A DNA stretch of 29,689 bases from JAUQQI01 sp042408785 (GTDB lineage: Bacteria > Chloroflexota > Dehalococcoidia > JAUQQI01), in contig JBHOQU010000087.1 of the NCBI GenBank assembly GCA_042408785.1, positions 1 to 29,689 of the forward strand, given 5' to 3'. Position numbers and translations under genes: made by a program. Below the pieces are notes generated by a model, which was given only the letters and a program-made list of their open reading frames with translations, made no database searches and had not been told where the DNA came from. Within the stretch, counting starts at the first letter, position 1, and each line of letters opens with the position of its first letter. Positions 29,565-29,689 of the stretch are shown here, in pieces.

Positions 29565-29689
29565 CTACTCGATGATTTTGGTCACGACCCCGGCACCCAC
29601 CGTCCGGCCACCCTCCCGAATGGCAAACCTTAAACCCTCCTCCAGGGCCACCGGCGCTATCAGCTTCACCCGAAGGTTTACGTTATCCC
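29565..29689 (-). CDS. tuf: Elongation factor Tu, C-terminal fragment
   Basis: The last 41 codons of a gene that enters from the right edge read GDNVNLRVKLIAPVALEEGL, then RFAIREGGRTVGAGVVTKIIE and TAG. This is the C-terminal beta-barrel (domain 3) end of EF-Tu, with the near-invariant RFAIREGGRTVGAGVVTKI. Position just upstream of rpsJ is the usual str-S10 junction. Confidence 0.97.
   Translation of the reverse strand, partial: DNVNLRVKLIAPVALEEGLRFAIREGGRTVGAGVVTKIIE

Overview
The window is GC-rich bacterial chromosome, densely coded and almost wholly housekeeping. Its right 17 kb is a ribosomal protein super-operon on the minus strand. Its left 13 kb is a set of short metabolic operons. 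There is no rRNA, tRNA, CRISPR array, insertion sequence or phage gene. The source looks like a thermophilic or soil/sediment bacterium, most likely Chloroflexota. The reasons are the order rplQ-truA-rplM-rpsI without the ecfA/ecfA/ecfT genes usual in Firmicutes, map followed directly by infA, zinc-type S14, S4, L36 and Adk, and the style of L3, L4 and L15. A deep-branching Firmicute cannot be excluded.

Positions 1-5954 hold one minus-strand operon behind a good sigma-70-type promoter (TTGACC-N17-TATAAA). It encodes a metal-dependent amidohydrolase, an HSL-family esterase, a Tat-type lipoprotein substrate-binding protein, two dipeptide-type permeases and the start of an N-acyl-D-amino-acid deacylase. 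It reads as an uptake-and-hydrolysis pathway for peptides, acylated amino acids or similar amides and esters. The binding-protein gene carries a one-base frameshift between its signal peptide and its mature body. No transporter ATPase gene is in view.

Positions 6093-12815 hold small units on alternating strands: an M16 peptidase (+); a HAD hydrolase and an alpha/beta hydrolase (-); a polynucleotide-kinase-like P-loop kinase (+); FabF with a hotdog thioesterase (-); and trehalose-6-phosphate synthase (+). Convergent pairs overlap by 3-12 bases at their stops. The fabF and otsA genes diverge from overlapping promoters that flank a CCCCTAGGGG palindrome.

Positions 12826-29689 hold, in transcription order: tuf (3' end), rpsJ, rplC, rplD, rplW, rplB, rpsS, rplV, rpsC, rplP, rpmC, rpsQ, rplN, rplX, rplE, rpsZ, rpsH, rplF, rplR, rpsE, rpmD, rplO, secY, adk, map, infA, rpmJ, rpsM, rpsK, rpsD, rpoA, rplQ, truA, rplM and rpsI. 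This fuses the S10, spc, alpha and L13/S9 operons with almost no spacers and many stop/start overlaps. I found no convincing undescribed system. The best leads are the frameshifted binding protein in its scavenging operon, the fabF/otsA divergent promoter with palindrome, and the atypical L15.
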